NCBI GenBank assembly: GCA_963837635.1
Contig: CAWINY010000003.1
Coordinates: forward strand, 310,001-374,000
Reading direction: 5' to 3'
Origin: CAWINY01 sp963837635
GTDB taxonomy: Bacteria > Acidobacteriota > Terriglobia > Terriglobales > Acidobacteriaceae
DNA: 64,000 bases
The position numbers and the translations under genes were made by a program. The notes below the pieces were generated by a model. It saw only the letters and a program-made list of their open reading frames with translations, was not told where the DNA came from and did no database searches. Below, one piece after another: positions 54,054-62,740 of this stretch. Every line of letters starts with the position of its first letter. The stretch's first letter is position 1.

Positions 54054-56264
54054 CTACTTCGCGGGACCCGCCACCGCGGCAAGCCCCGAGCTGCGCTGCT
54101 CGATGTAGTCGTAGACCTCGGCGCAGGTGCAAACCTCGAAGTACTTCTTTTCCGTCCACCCGGTGAGTTCCAGATTGTGCGGCGCGATCTGCGGCACGCA
54201 CGACTCGCGCACGATCAGCTTCTGGAAGAGACCCGAGCCAAGCGGCACCACACCGCCATGCAGACGGACGGGGCTTTCGTCCCATAGCGCGGGAAGGGGC
54301 AGTTCGTGCACTTCGAGGGAGAGTTCCCGTTGTAATCGCTGGAAGGCCTCTTCTTCCAGCTGCACGCCTGCAACGTTGTAGCGCATCAGAAATTCATCGG
54401 GAAGGTCAGCCGAGTCGCCTTCCGCAACCGTACGGAAACAGTAGACATTGAACAGGGTCTCGACTTCGGCGAAGAGCTTCCGCGCACTGTGACTGCAGGA
54501 GGCGAGCCGGTCAGACTGGTTCAGTGCCTGGGAAATCATGATGGGCCTGTCGCCGTCCAGCAGATACATGGGCGCTCCCTCCTGGCAGGCCACGCCGATG
54601 CCAAGCTCCAGGTTGGGCAGCCCCGCGCTGCTGGATTTCTGGTTGTAGCCGCCGACGATGTCGATGATCTCCCGGGCCAGGGCACAGGCGCGCGCCACGG
54701 CCATGGGTGCCTCGCCCTCGCGCGCAAACAGCGCCAGGATGACCGCGTCGCCTTCGATGAACAGCTTGTGCGCGTCATACTTGGGCAACAGCTTGTTCAC
54801 CGGATCGTAGAAGTTCAGGCTGAAATAGGATGCCGGGTTGAGCCCGCGATCCAATAACTCGCGCACCAGGGTGGTGCTGTCGCGGATGTCGGCCTTGAGG
54901 ATAACGTGGTAGAGGATGCGGTCCGCCGCTGTGGGCGGTTGGTCTCCCAGCAGGAACTCGTAGAGGGTGCGGTTGATGGCGGAGAGCTCGCGCACTTTGT
55001 CGCTGGTGATCAGGTTCACCAGATCGAGCGCGAGGTCGAGTACCTCCAGCCGTTTCACCTCGCGGTGGTAGTGAAAAAAGTCGCGCAGGAAACGCGCGGC
55101 AAAATGGGCGCGCTCCTCGCCTTTGTAGCGAGCTACCTTCTCCGCCGCCGTCTCCAGATTCCGGGATGACAGCTTCGGGTGCTGCTCGATGAGCGCCTCC
55201 ACCCGTTTGCGCTCAGCCTTCGAGATGAGGGCGCTCTTCAGTTGCTGCGGGTTCACCGGCGGCGAGTACTCAGAGATAAGGGGTACCACGTGATAGGCGG
55301 CGAGCACCGGCTGCATCATCTCCGCGGTTTCAAGCAGGCCGACCCACGCGTCGCGGATTGCCCGCCGCGCCAGGGCACGTTCACGGGAATCCTCGCCATG
55401 GCTTCCGGTCAGTTCCTCGGCATTTTCCGGCGCGTTGAGGGTGCTGTCATCCGCCTCTAAGCCAAGCATCTCGAAGAGCTGCAAAACCAATCCGCGGACT
55501 AGCAAGAAGCGGTCGGCGTCGCGCTCGAAATTGCCGAACATGACGTAGTGCTCGGCGTTGAGCACGTCATCGTGCGGATCGTCGCCAAAGGCGAAGCGGC
55601 AAAGCAACAGGTCGTAGGCCGGATGGTCTTCGCCGAATAGCGAGCGCCGGGTGCGCGCCAGCGACTCCTTTTCCAAGTCGCGATAAGTCTGGAGGATCTC
55701 CTGGGCGACCTTGCGCAAGATGGGTTTTTTGGCCATCTGCAACGCCCCGGTACGGTCGCGTAGTTCCATGACCTTAGGCAGGCCGCCTTGACGCGGTCCT
55801 TCCAGCGATACCAGCCGCGCGCGGCAGCGCTCCAGCAGCAGATTGAACTGGCTCACCACCTCGCTGCGCAGAAACTTGAGGACCGCAAGCCGCGCCAGTA
55901 AGTCAACGCAAATGTTGTTTTCGTTCTTGGCGCGCTGCACCGCGGCCAGATGCAGGGAGGCCAGCGCAGACTTAAACGCGCCTGAATCGGGAGGCTTGGC
56001 CGCCGCTTCGCGTCGTACCCCGCGGGGGGAGGGCGCTGCGGGCTGGGCAATCATGTCTTCCATGTTGCCGAAGCGCGCGATCAAATGCATCAGATAGGAG
56101 CTGGCCAGCTGGGTGAACTGCGCGCTGAGGCAGACGTCGTGGCGAACGTTGTCCACGCCTGCGATCAGACCGTCCAGTACGAGCGCCGGGGTGTGCGCCG
56201 CCAATCGGAGATGGCCGGCGCAATCCGCCAGGTTCACACGCGGGCATGAACGGAATAGACCCAT
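54054..56264 (-). CDS. cytoplasmic protein with divergent class III nucleotide cyclase domain
   Basis: 736 residues, no TM or signal. Residues about 452-620 match the layout of a class III adenylate/guanylate cyclase: first metal Asp D459 (LKADIRDST), substrate Lys K500 and second metal Asp D506 (HKLFIEGDAVILALF), GIGVACQEGAPMYL for the usual GIHTG strand, and the transition-state pair N582/R586 (LNQSDRLAS). The N-terminal 450 residues are helical and of no family I know. Key residues are retained, so activity is possible, but flanking sequence is far from normal cyclases. No c-di-nucleotide or cAMP receptor gene is adjacent. Confidence 0.72.
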   Translation of the reverse strand: MGLFRSCPRVNLADCAGHLRLAAHTPALVLDGLIAGVDNVRHDVCLSAQFTQLASSYLMHLIARFGNMEDMIAQPAAPSPRGVRREAAAKPPDSGAFKSALASLHLAAVQRAKNENNICVDLLARLAVLKFLRSEVVSQFNLLLERCRARLVSLEGPRQGGLPKVMELRDRTGALQMAKKPILRKVAQEILQTYRDLEKESLARTRRSLFGEDHPAYDLLLCRFAFGDDPHDDVLNAEHYVMFGNFERDADRFLLVRGLVLQLFEMLGLEADDSTLNAPENAEELTGSHGEDSRERALARRAIRDAWVGLLETAEMMQPVLAAYHVVPLISEYSPPVNPQQLKSALISKAERKRVEALIEQHPKLSSRNLETAAEKVARYKGEERAHFAARFLRDFFHYHREVKRLEVLDLALDLVNLITSDKVRELSAINRTLYEFLLGDQPPTAADRILYHVILKADIRDSTTLVRELLDRGLNPASYFSLNFYDPVNKLLPKYDAHKLFIEGDAVILALFAREGEAPMAVARACALAREIIDIVGGYNQKSSSAGLPNLELGIGVACQEGAPMYLLDGDRPIMISQALNQSDRLASCSHSARKLFAEVETLFNVYCFRTVAEGDSADLPDEFLMRYNVAGVQLEEEAFQRLQRELSLEVHELPLPALWDESPVRLHGGVVPLGSGLFQKLIVRESCVPQIAPHNLELTGWTEKKYFEVCTCAEVYDYIEQRSSGLAAVAGPAK

Positions 56265-56401
56265 GGACGGCTCAGCCTACTACGCTTGCCTAGCGCGGCG
56301 AAAGATTACCGAGGTGCCCCTTCTTCCTCCGGTAATAGACCTAGCCCAGACAGACTCTTCGCCTGGTGCCCCGGTATCTATGCCGCGCCTCGCACAGGAA
56401 G

Positions 56402-56497
56402 ACTTGCCACAGAGGCACAGAGACACAGAGCGAGATAAGGGATCGACCGGTCAATCAGGTTTTTCTCTGTGTCTCTGAGTCTCGGTGGCAGGTTTTT
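56402..56497. repeat. inverted repeat family D
   Basis: CCACAGAGGCACAGAGACAC and CTCTGTGTCTCTGAGTCTCG arms between murC's end and the cyclase-like gene's start. Confidence 0.78.
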
Positions 56498-56501
56498 CTG
56501 G

Positions 56502-57923
56502 CTATGCCGAGTTCGTGCACTTGCGCTCAGGCGCGCCACGCTTCGCATTGAGCGCGTCCAGAATTTGGGCCCCGAGTTGCGAAACGTTGCCCGCGCCCAG
56601 CGTCAGGATCATGTCTCCCGCTTGCGCCTTGCCGACAACCGTGTGAACCGCTTCCTCGAACGAGGGGACGTATACAGCGTCTCTTCCACCCAGTTGGCAA
56701 ATGCGTTGCGCCAGGTTTTCCGCGTTCACCCCGTCAATGGGTTTCTCGCTGGCGGCGTAAATATCGAGCACGGCAACGGAGTCGGCATCGGCGAATGCGG
56801 TGCCAAACTCGTCCAGCAGCAGATGGGTTCGCGTGTAGCGATGCGGCTGAAAAATCACGTGGACCTGCCGGTACGCACACTGGCGAGCGGCTGCTAGCGT
56901 GGCCTTGATCTCGGTGGGATGATGGCCGTAGTCGTCGATCACGGTGATCCCGCGCGCCTCGCCCTTTGTCTGGAAGCGGCGGTCCACGCCGCGGAAGCGC
57001 TCCAGTTCGGCGCGAATTTTCTCCAGGTCAACTTCCAGGCCCACGCCGACCGCGATGGCGGCGGTCGCGTTCAGCACATTGTGCATACCAGGCACGTGCA
57101 GGCAAAACTGGCCCAGGGACTTGCCTTGGTGCTCGACCTCAAAGCGCGTTATGCCATCGGCCGCCGCATGCTCGCGCACGATGCCGCGGATATGGAAGTC
57201 CGAATCCTCTCGCGTGCCGTAGGTGACGAAGCGGCGCTGCAGGTTCGGCAGCAGGTGGCGCAGGCGCTCGTCGTCGTTGCAGACCACGACCGTGCCGTAG
57301 AAGGGCACACGCTCGCAGAAGTCGAGAAACGTCTGCTCGATGTCTTCCAGGTCGCGGTAGCAGTCCAGGTGCTCGCGGTCGATATTGGTGATGACCGCCA
57401 CGATCGGCGACAGATGCAGGAACGAGCGATCGCTCTCATCGGCCTCGGCCACCAGGTATTGGGATTTTCCGTAACGCGCGTTCGAACCCAGCGCGTCCAC
57501 CCGGCCGCCGACGACCACCGTGGGATCGAGTCCTCCCGCCTGCAACACGGCCGCAACCATAGAGGTAGTAGTGGTCTTGCCATGCATGCCAGCAATGGCA
57601 ATGCCGTACTTCAGGCGCATCAGTTCGGCCAGCATCTCGGCCCGGCGAATGACCGGAATATGCAGACGGCGCGCCTCGGCCACCTCGGGATTCACCCCCG
57701 CAATTGCCGAGCTAGTGACCACCACCTCGGTGCCGGCGACGTTTTCCGCCGCGTGGCCTTCGAAGATGATGGCGCCCATCGACTCCAGCCGCTGGGTTAC
57801 CGCCGACCGCTTCAGGTCGGAGCCGGAAACCTTGTAGCCCAGCGTGAGCAGCACCTCGGCGATGCCGCTCATGCCGATCCCGCCGATGCCGATGAAATGA
57901 ATCCGTTGAATCTTGGCAAACAT
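56502..57923 (-). CDS. murC: UDP-N-acetylmuramate--L-alanine ligase
   Basis: First peptide-adding Mur ligase; 473 residues. IHFIGIGGIGMSGIAEVL Rossmann start, ATP loop AGMHGKTTTTSM, EADESDRSFLHL and DDYGHHPTEI. Third gene of ftsW-murG-murC on the minus strand. The usual next genes (murB, ddl, ftsQ) are missing after it, so the cluster ends here. Confidence 0.97.
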   Translation of the reverse strand: MFAKIQRIHFIGIGGIGMSGIAEVLLTLGYKVSGSDLKRSAVTQRLESMGAIIFEGHAAENVAGTEVVVTSSAIAGVNPEVAEARRLHIPVIRRAEMLAELMRLKYGIAIAGMHGKTTTTSMVAAVLQAGGLDPTVVVGGRVDALGSNARYGKSQYLVAEADESDRSFLHLSPIVAVITNIDREHLDCYRDLEDIEQTFLDFCERVPFYGTVVVCNDDERLRHLLPNLQRRFVTYGTREDSDFHIRGIVREHAAADGITRFEVEHQGKSLGQFCLHVPGMHNVLNATAAIAVGVGLEVDLEKIRAELERFRGVDRRFQTKGEARGITVIDDYGHHPTEIKATLAAARQCAYRQVHVIFQPHRYTRTHLLLDEFGTAFADADSVAVLDIYAASEKPIDGVNAENLAQRICQLGGRDAVYVPSFEEAVHTVVGKAQAGDMILTLGAGNVSQLGAQILDALNAKRGAPERKCTNSA

Positions 57924-57954
57924 GAAGCTTTGATTTTAGTCGCTGGGCGCGAGC

Positions 57955-58068
57955 GCGGGTAGCGCCGGCGTCTCGCCGGCAAGGGACGGAAGACAATAGC
58001 CGCTGATTCCGCTGATCAACGCTGATCAGTCACGGACAATCAGCGTTGATCAGTGCAAATCCGCGGCA
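57955..58068. repeat. repeat spacer between murG and murC
   Basis: GTAGCGCCGGCGTCTCGCC hairpin (57960-57981) and an inverted TGATCAACGCTGATCAG / CAGCGTTGATCA pair with an E-type end (AAATCCGCGG). Confidence 0.7.
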
Positions 58069-59165
58069 GCTCCCCGTTCTTCGTTGGCCCGAGGTATTTC
58101 CGTCCAGCCGGCCAGGCGAGCGGCCATGGCGGCGATCTCGCGCGCCGCATTGGGATGGCCCAGCTTGCGGGCGGCGTCAGACATGCGAGTCAGTTGGGCA
58201 TGGTCCGGCATGAGCGAGCCCACCGTCTCGACAATCCGTTCCGACGTCAGCTCCGCTTCCGGGATCATCAGGGCGGCGCCGGCCCTGACTAGGGCCTCAG
58301 CGTTGCGCCGCTGGTGATCGTCCGCTGCGTGCGGGAACGGGACGAATATCGCGGATTTGCCGGCTGCCGTGATTTCCGCCACCGTGCTCGCCCCCGAGCG
58401 GCAGAGCACAAGGTCGGCGCGGGCAAAGACGCGCGGCATATCGTCGATGAAGGGCGAGACCTCCGCCGGGACATCGGAGTGCAGGTATGCCGTGCTGGCC
58501 TCCGGGTAATCCTTTTCGCCGGTCTGATGAATGATCCGCAGGGTGGGCAGCCGCCCCCGCAAACCCGGCAAGGCGGCTAGCACGGCCTGGTTGATGGCGT
58601 GGGCGCCCTGGCTCCCGCCAAAAACCAGCAGTGTGGGCGGCTCGTTGCCGCGATGGGCCCCGATCTCGAAGAACTGCTTGCGAACCGGAACTCCGATAAC
58701 GCGGCAGTGGCGAAAATATCTGGCAGTCTCCTCGAACTGGACGGCGGCGGCCGAAACAAAAGGCGCGGCAATACGGTTTGCCAGTCCCGGCACGACGTTC
58801 GGCTCGAAGCTGACCATCGGGATATTGAGCAGCGCGGCCGCGATCATCACCGGGCCTGAGGCGTAGCCGCCGACGCCGATCACCACTTCGGGTCCGAACT
58901 CGTCGAGGATGCGCCACGCCTGCAGCACGGCTCGGGGCAGGGCAAACATGGTCTGCAACCGGGTGGCGAGGCTCACCTTCTTCAGCGCGCCGATCTCAAT
59001 CAGCCGCAAGCCGAAACCCGCTGCGGGTACCAGGCGGTTCTCGATCCCTCGAGCCGTGCCCACGAAGACCACCTCGGCTTCAAAGCGATGTTTCAGCTCA
59101 TGGGCAATGGCGAGCGCCGGGATCACATGCCCGCCAGTGCCGCCGCCTGCCAGAATTGCGCGCAT
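58050..59165 (-). CDS. murG: UDP-GlcNAc:lipid I N-acetylglucosaminyltransferase
   Basis: Makes lipid II at the inner face of the membrane. 371 residues, GT-B fold with ILAGGGTGGHVIPALAIA, GVGGYASGPVMIAA, VFGGSQGAHAIN and CRSGASTVAEITAAG. Starts one base after the ftsW stop. Confidence 0.97.
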   Translation of the reverse strand: MRAILAGGGTGGHVIPALAIAHELKHRFEAEVVFVGTARGIENRLVPAAGFGLRLIEIGALKKVSLATRLQTMFALPRAVLQAWRILDEFGPEVVIGVGGYASGPVMIAAALLNIPMVSFEPNVVPGLANRIAAPFVSAAAVQFEETARYFRHCRVIGVPVRKQFFEIGAHRGNEPPTLLVFGGSQGAHAINQAVLAALPGLRGRLPTLRIIHQTGEKDYPEASTAYLHSDVPAEVSPFIDDMPRVFARADLVLCRSGASTVAEITAAGKSAIFVPFPHAADDHQRRNAEALVRAGAALMIPEAELTSERIVETVGSLMPDHAQLTRMSDAARKLGHPNAAREIAAMAARLAGWTEIPRANEERGAAADLH

Positions 59166-59166
59166 C

Positions 59167-60258
59167 TCACTCCGTTTGCTGGGTAATGTTCAGAAGAACG
59201 CCCACGCTGGTCAGTGTAATAAAAAGCGAGGTCCCGCCGTAGGAGATGAAGGGCAGGGGGATGCCCTTGGTAGGCATCATGCCCAGCACCACGCTGATAT
59301 TGATGAGCGCCTGCATCACCACCATGGCGGTGATGCCGGTGGCAAGGTAACGGGCAAAGACGTCTTTGGTGAGCACGGCGGCGCGCACTCCGCGGTACAG
59401 GAACAGGCTGAACAGCCCGACCACACACAGCGAGCCGAGCAGTCCCCATTCCTCCGCAGTCACGGCGAAGATGAAATCGGTATGCGGTTCGGGAAGGAAG
59501 AACAGCTTCTGCTTGCCCTCCATCAGCCCCATGCCGGTAAGGCCGCCGGTGCCGACCGCGATCAGTGACTGGATGATATGAAAGCCCTTGCCCTGCGGGT
59601 CGGCGTTGGGGTTCAGGAAGGCGAGCACCCGGTCATGGCGAAACTTGACTCGCCAGATGAACACGTAGAAAAACAGCGGCATGGGCGCCAGCGAGTACAG
59701 GAAGTAGCGCAGATCGATCCCGGCCACGAACAGGATGGTCGCGGTGATCAGCATACAAGCTACGGCAGTGCCCAGATCCGGTTGCAACAGGATCAGGCTG
59801 GCGAACAACCCGGCCGGAACCAGCGCCGGCAGGATGGTGTGCTTGAAGTCGCGCATCTGCTTGATCCGCGGCTCGAGAAAGTAAGCCAGATACAGGATCA
59901 GCGTCGGCTTGGCCAACTCCGAGGGTTGCAGCGATAAGGGGCCCAGCTTGATCCAGCGGTGCGTGTTGTGCGAGCGGTCGAGAAAATAGACGGCCACCAG
60001 CAGCGCCGCGGTGATGCCCATCAACGAGAAGACGACCACCGGCTTGCGGTAGCGGCGATAGTCGATGTTCATGATGAGGAACATCGCCAGCAGTCCGACG
60101 GCGGCCCAGGCGGTCTGGCGCAAGACGAAGTGATACGGCGAGCCGAAGCGCTCCTTCGCCATGACCGCCGAGGCGCTGAATACCATCACCAGCCCCACAA
60201 AGACCAGGAGCACCGTGACCGTGAACAACCATTTGTCGACACTGACCCGCTTCGCCAT
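59167..60258 (-). CDS. ftsW: SEDS-family septal peptidoglycan polymerase
   Basis: 363 residues, ten TM segments, with GSPYHFVLRQTAWAAVGL, LQPSELAKPTLILYLAYFL, LQPDLGTAVA and PFISYGGTSL. Polymerises lipid II with its PBP3 partner. FtsW rather than RodA by its place directly before murG. Preceded by a family F repeat, so the promoter is probably farther upstream than about 60420 or absent from view. Confidence 0.93.
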   Translation of the reverse strand: MAKRVSVDKWLFTVTVLLVFVGLVMVFSASAVMAKERFGSPYHFVLRQTAWAAVGLLAMFLIMNIDYRRYRKPVVVFSLMGITAALLVAVYFLDRSHNTHRWIKLGPLSLQPSELAKPTLILYLAYFLEPRIKQMRDFKHTILPALVPAGLFASLILLQPDLGTAVACMLITATILFVAGIDLRYFLYSLAPMPLFFYVFIWRVKFRHDRVLAFLNPNADPQGKGFHIIQSLIAVGTGGLTGMGLMEGKQKLFFLPEPHTDFIFAVTAEEWGLLGSLCVVGLFSLFLYRGVRAAVLTKDVFARYLATGITAMVVMQALINISVVLGMMPTKGIPLPFISYGGTSLFITLTSVGVLLNITQQTE

Positions 60259-60274
60259 AAAACTACTTAACCAT

Positions 60275-60500
60275 TGTCATCCTGAGCCAAGACCGCGCTC
60301 TAACGCGGCAGGCCCGTATTTGGCCTGACGCAAGCGCGCCGGGGTCCCCAGCACGCGCCAGTGTTGCGCTTGCTGGGGTGGTCGGTCCGAGTCGAAGGAC
60401 CTGGTGTTCTATCAAGCCGCCCGGCCGCAAAAGAAGCGGCCAAGACTTACCCAGGGCTTGCGCCCTGGGCTATTTTCTGCCGTCCTTACGGGACTACATG
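60275..60500. repeat. family F, C and J repeats
   Basis: TTGTCATCCTGAGCCAAGAC (F), GGGGTCCCCAGCACGCGCC (C) and a J hairpin TACCCAGGGCTTGCGCCCTG at 60450-60473. No gene in 60259-60602. Confidence 0.75.
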
Positions 60501-60602
60501 TTGCGTTGATTCTAACTACTTATTAGTAGAGACACCTACTACCGCCACCTACCAAAATCGTTGTTCCTCCGAAAACCCCGGTATTAGCCACCTGGAGGAA
60601 CG

Positions 60603-60757
60603 ATGGCCAATCGAACGGTTAGCGTCTGCAAGTATATCAACCTGGGGAACGGCAACTGGCGTTACGTCCGCCCCGTCATGAACAAGAACCACACCTGCTC
60701 AAGGCCACGAAATTCAAGGCGGGCGAGGCGCTGGCGACAAACGTTTCGAACGTCTGA
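60603..60757 (+). pseudogene. remnant of a site-specific integrase N-terminus
   Basis: Begins MANRTVSVCKYINLGNGNW with GGAGGA before the ATG and continues YVRPVMNKNHT, wording I associate with tyrosine integrases of Acidobacteria. After NHT the frame is broken by what looks like two extra bases; a second frame with coding composition (LKATKFKAGEALATNV) runs to a TGA at 60755. The catalytic domain is absent. The open frame from 60603 without the shift runs to 60908 but loses coding character. Confidence 0.6.
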
Positions 60758-60767
60758 TGTGATTTGG

Positions 60768-60902
60768 TTAGACAAGGTGCGACAAGACCTGGTGAGCCTT
60801 CGACGCCTTTTTCGGGTTCTTTCTCTCGCGCACGACGACCCCGGAGATGAAATGCTTGCTGTAGGTGGCTTTGCCTTTGCCGGGAATCTGTTTTCCCAGA
60901 TA
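60768..60902 (-). pseudogene. C-terminal gene fragment, unknown
   Basis: 44 codons open from a TAG to a TAA with no usual start: YLGKQIPGKGKATYSKHFIS, GVVVRERKNPKKASKAHQVL, SHLV. Third positions are strongly G/C, so this was or is coding. Basic C-terminal tail. Lies tail-to-tail with the integrase remnant, ten bases apart. Probably debris of a lost element. Confidence 0.4.
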
Positions 60903-60906
60903 CTAT
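60877..60906 (+). promoter_or_regulatory. candidate promoter of hutI
   Basis: TTGCCG (60877-60882), 18 bases, TACTAT (60901-60906), 36 bases before the ATG at 60943. Confidence 0.45.
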
Positions 60907-60942
60907 GATGGACGGCTGCCCGAATACGCAGCGGCTTCCCTT

Positions 60943-62262
60943 ATGCCGAAACGCAAGACGCCGATACGCCGCAGGTCTGAACCCGGTTCCACTCTTCTTC
61001 TTACCAATATTCGCCAACTGGTGACCATGCGCGGGGAAGCCGGGCCGCGCCGCGGGTCGGAGTTAGGCCAGCTCGAGATCATCGAGGACGCCGCCGTGCT
61101 CTGCTCGGGTGGCAAGATCGTGGCCGTCGGCAGCAAGGATGATGCCGCCGCTGACGGCTGGGTCAAAGCTCACCCGCGCAATGTCACCGAACTCGACTGC
61201 GGCGGCGCAGTGGTGGTGCCGGGGTTCGTCGATTCGCATACCCATCCGGTGTTCACCGCGCCACGGTTGACGGATTTCGAGAAGCGCATCGCCGGCGCCA
61301 GTTATGAAGAGATCGCCGCCGCGGGCGGAGGCATCGCCGCCAGCGTAAAGGGAGTTCGCGAAGCCAGCACCGAAGAACTGGCGCAGCAGGTGGTGCGCGC
61401 TTTCATGCAGATGTCCGCCCAGGGCACGACCACGATCGAAGCGAAGTCGGGCTATGGCCTCACGGTAGAAGATGAACTCAAGTCGCTAGAGGCCATCGAC
61501 CTCGCCGAGAAGAAATTTCCTGGCACGGTGCGCAGTACGCTGCTGGGCGCGCACATGGTGCCGCCAGAATTTCTCGAAGAGCGGGAAGAATACGTGCGCT
61601 TGGTGGCGGAAAAGATGATCCCGCAGGTGGCGGAGCGCGACTTGGCGCACTTTGTGGATGCCTTCATCGAGCGCGATGCGTTCACCATGGACGAAGCTGA
61701 GATCATCTTCACCGCCGCATGGGAGCACGGACTGGGCATACGGGCGCACTTCGGCCAGCTCAGCGAGACCGAACTGGGCAGCTTGCTGAAATTCAATCCC
61801 GCCAGCCTCGACCACTGCGACCTGATCCGCGACGAGGATATCGCTGCCCTGGCTTCTTCCAACACGGTAGCAACCCTGCTGCCCGGAGCCGTGTACTTCC
61901 TGGGGCGCTCGCCGTACCCACCCGCCCGCAAGCTGATCGAGGCCGGTGTGGCCGTCGCACTGGCAACGGACTACAATCCGGGATCGTCGCCCACGCCAAG
62001 CATGCCACTGGTGCTCTCGCTGGCGTGCACGCAGATGCGAATGTCGCCCGCCGAAGCGATTGCCGCCGCCACCATCAACGCGGCCTGCGCACTGCGACTG
62101 GCTGAGCGCAAGGGCAGCGTGGAATCGGGCAAAGACGCCGACCTCGCCATCTTTGATGCGGACGATTACCGCGAAATTCCTTACTGGTTTGGCGCCAATC
62201 GCTGTGCCGGGGTCGTGATCGGCGGAGAGCTCTTTCAACCAAACCTCAGGGCTGCGGGGTAG
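60943..62262 (+). CDS. hutI: imidazolonepropionase
   Basis: Third enzyme of histidine degradation; metal-dependent amidohydrolase. 439 residues: FVDSHTHPVF metal pair, TTIEAKSGYGL, GAHMVPPEF, GIRAHFGQLS and ALATDYNPGSSPT. No hutH, hutU or hutG nearby. ATG at 60943 has a poor ribosome site; the N-terminal 15 residues are basic and longer than usual. Confidence 0.9.
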   Translation: MPKRKTPIRRRSEPGSTLLLTNIRQLVTMRGEAGPRRGSELGQLEIIEDAAVLCSGGKIVAVGSKDDAAADGWVKAHPRNVTELDCGGAVVVPGFVDSHTHPVFTAPRLTDFEKRIAGASYEEIAAAGGGIAASVKGVREASTEELAQQVVRAFMQMSAQGTTTIEAKSGYGLTVEDELKSLEAIDLAEKKFPGTVRSTLLGAHMVPPEFLEEREEYVRLVAEKMIPQVAERDLAHFVDAFIERDAFTMDEAEIIFTAAWEHGLGIRAHFGQLSETELGSLLKFNPASLDHCDLIRDEDIAALASSNTVATLLPGAVYFLGRSPYPPARKLIEAGVAVALATDYNPGSSPTPSMPLVLSLACTQMRMSPAEAIAAATINAACALRLAERKGSVESGKDADLAIFDADDYREIPYWFGANRCAGVVIGGELFQPNLRAAG

Positions 62263-62597
62263 CTCAGCCATCAGCCATCAGTTCTCAGCCTTCAGTCTTT
62301 GGGGAGAGTCTTAACAACGCAACTGGTGAGCGCAACCATGCGAGAACGGGTCCTCTATTGGAATATTGAAACTGCAGATTCCTCGGCTTCGCTCTGCTCC
62401 GCCTCGGAATGACAAAGAATGAGGATTTCCCGACCACTGGGGACTGCGAACTGATAGCTAACAGCTGAGAGCTGATAGCTACCCTGACAATTTGTGCCAT
62501 TGCCGCCTCATACCGACCCCAACTCCAGCTGCGTTTCCACACGGAAGTACATGACCCTAAAGGAACTAAAGGTAACCCTCCCGGCAGCGGTTCTGGA
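62263..62597. repeat. spacer with family G pieces
   Basis: AGCCATCAGCCATCAGTTCTC (62268-62288) and ACTGATAGCTAACAGCTGAG (62450-62469), with an F-like scrap CCTCGGAATGACAAAGAATG between. No gene. Confidence 0.6.
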
Positions 62598-62626
62598 TTG
62601 ACACTTTCTGTCAAGCCACATACCCT
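62598..62626 (+). promoter_or_regulatory. candidate promoter of pilB
   Basis: TTGACA (62598-62603), 17 bases, TACCCT (62621-62626). The -35 is one arm of the inverted repeat TTGACACTTTCTGTCAA. The leader would be about 110 nt. Confidence 0.45.
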
Positions 62627-62740
62627 GCGACTGGGGTTCCCGGCAACGCGACCTCAACCAGGGTTTCGCGTTCGCTGAGAATCCCGAGTCGTGCCTCGCC
62701 AAGCTGGCGGGTACTATCGGGCTCCATGAGGGAACGTACT

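Noticed and set aside
62627..62740. c-di-GMP (GEMM) riboswitch before pilB
   Set aside because: The conserved GEMM core bases and tetraloop arrangement are not present on inspection.
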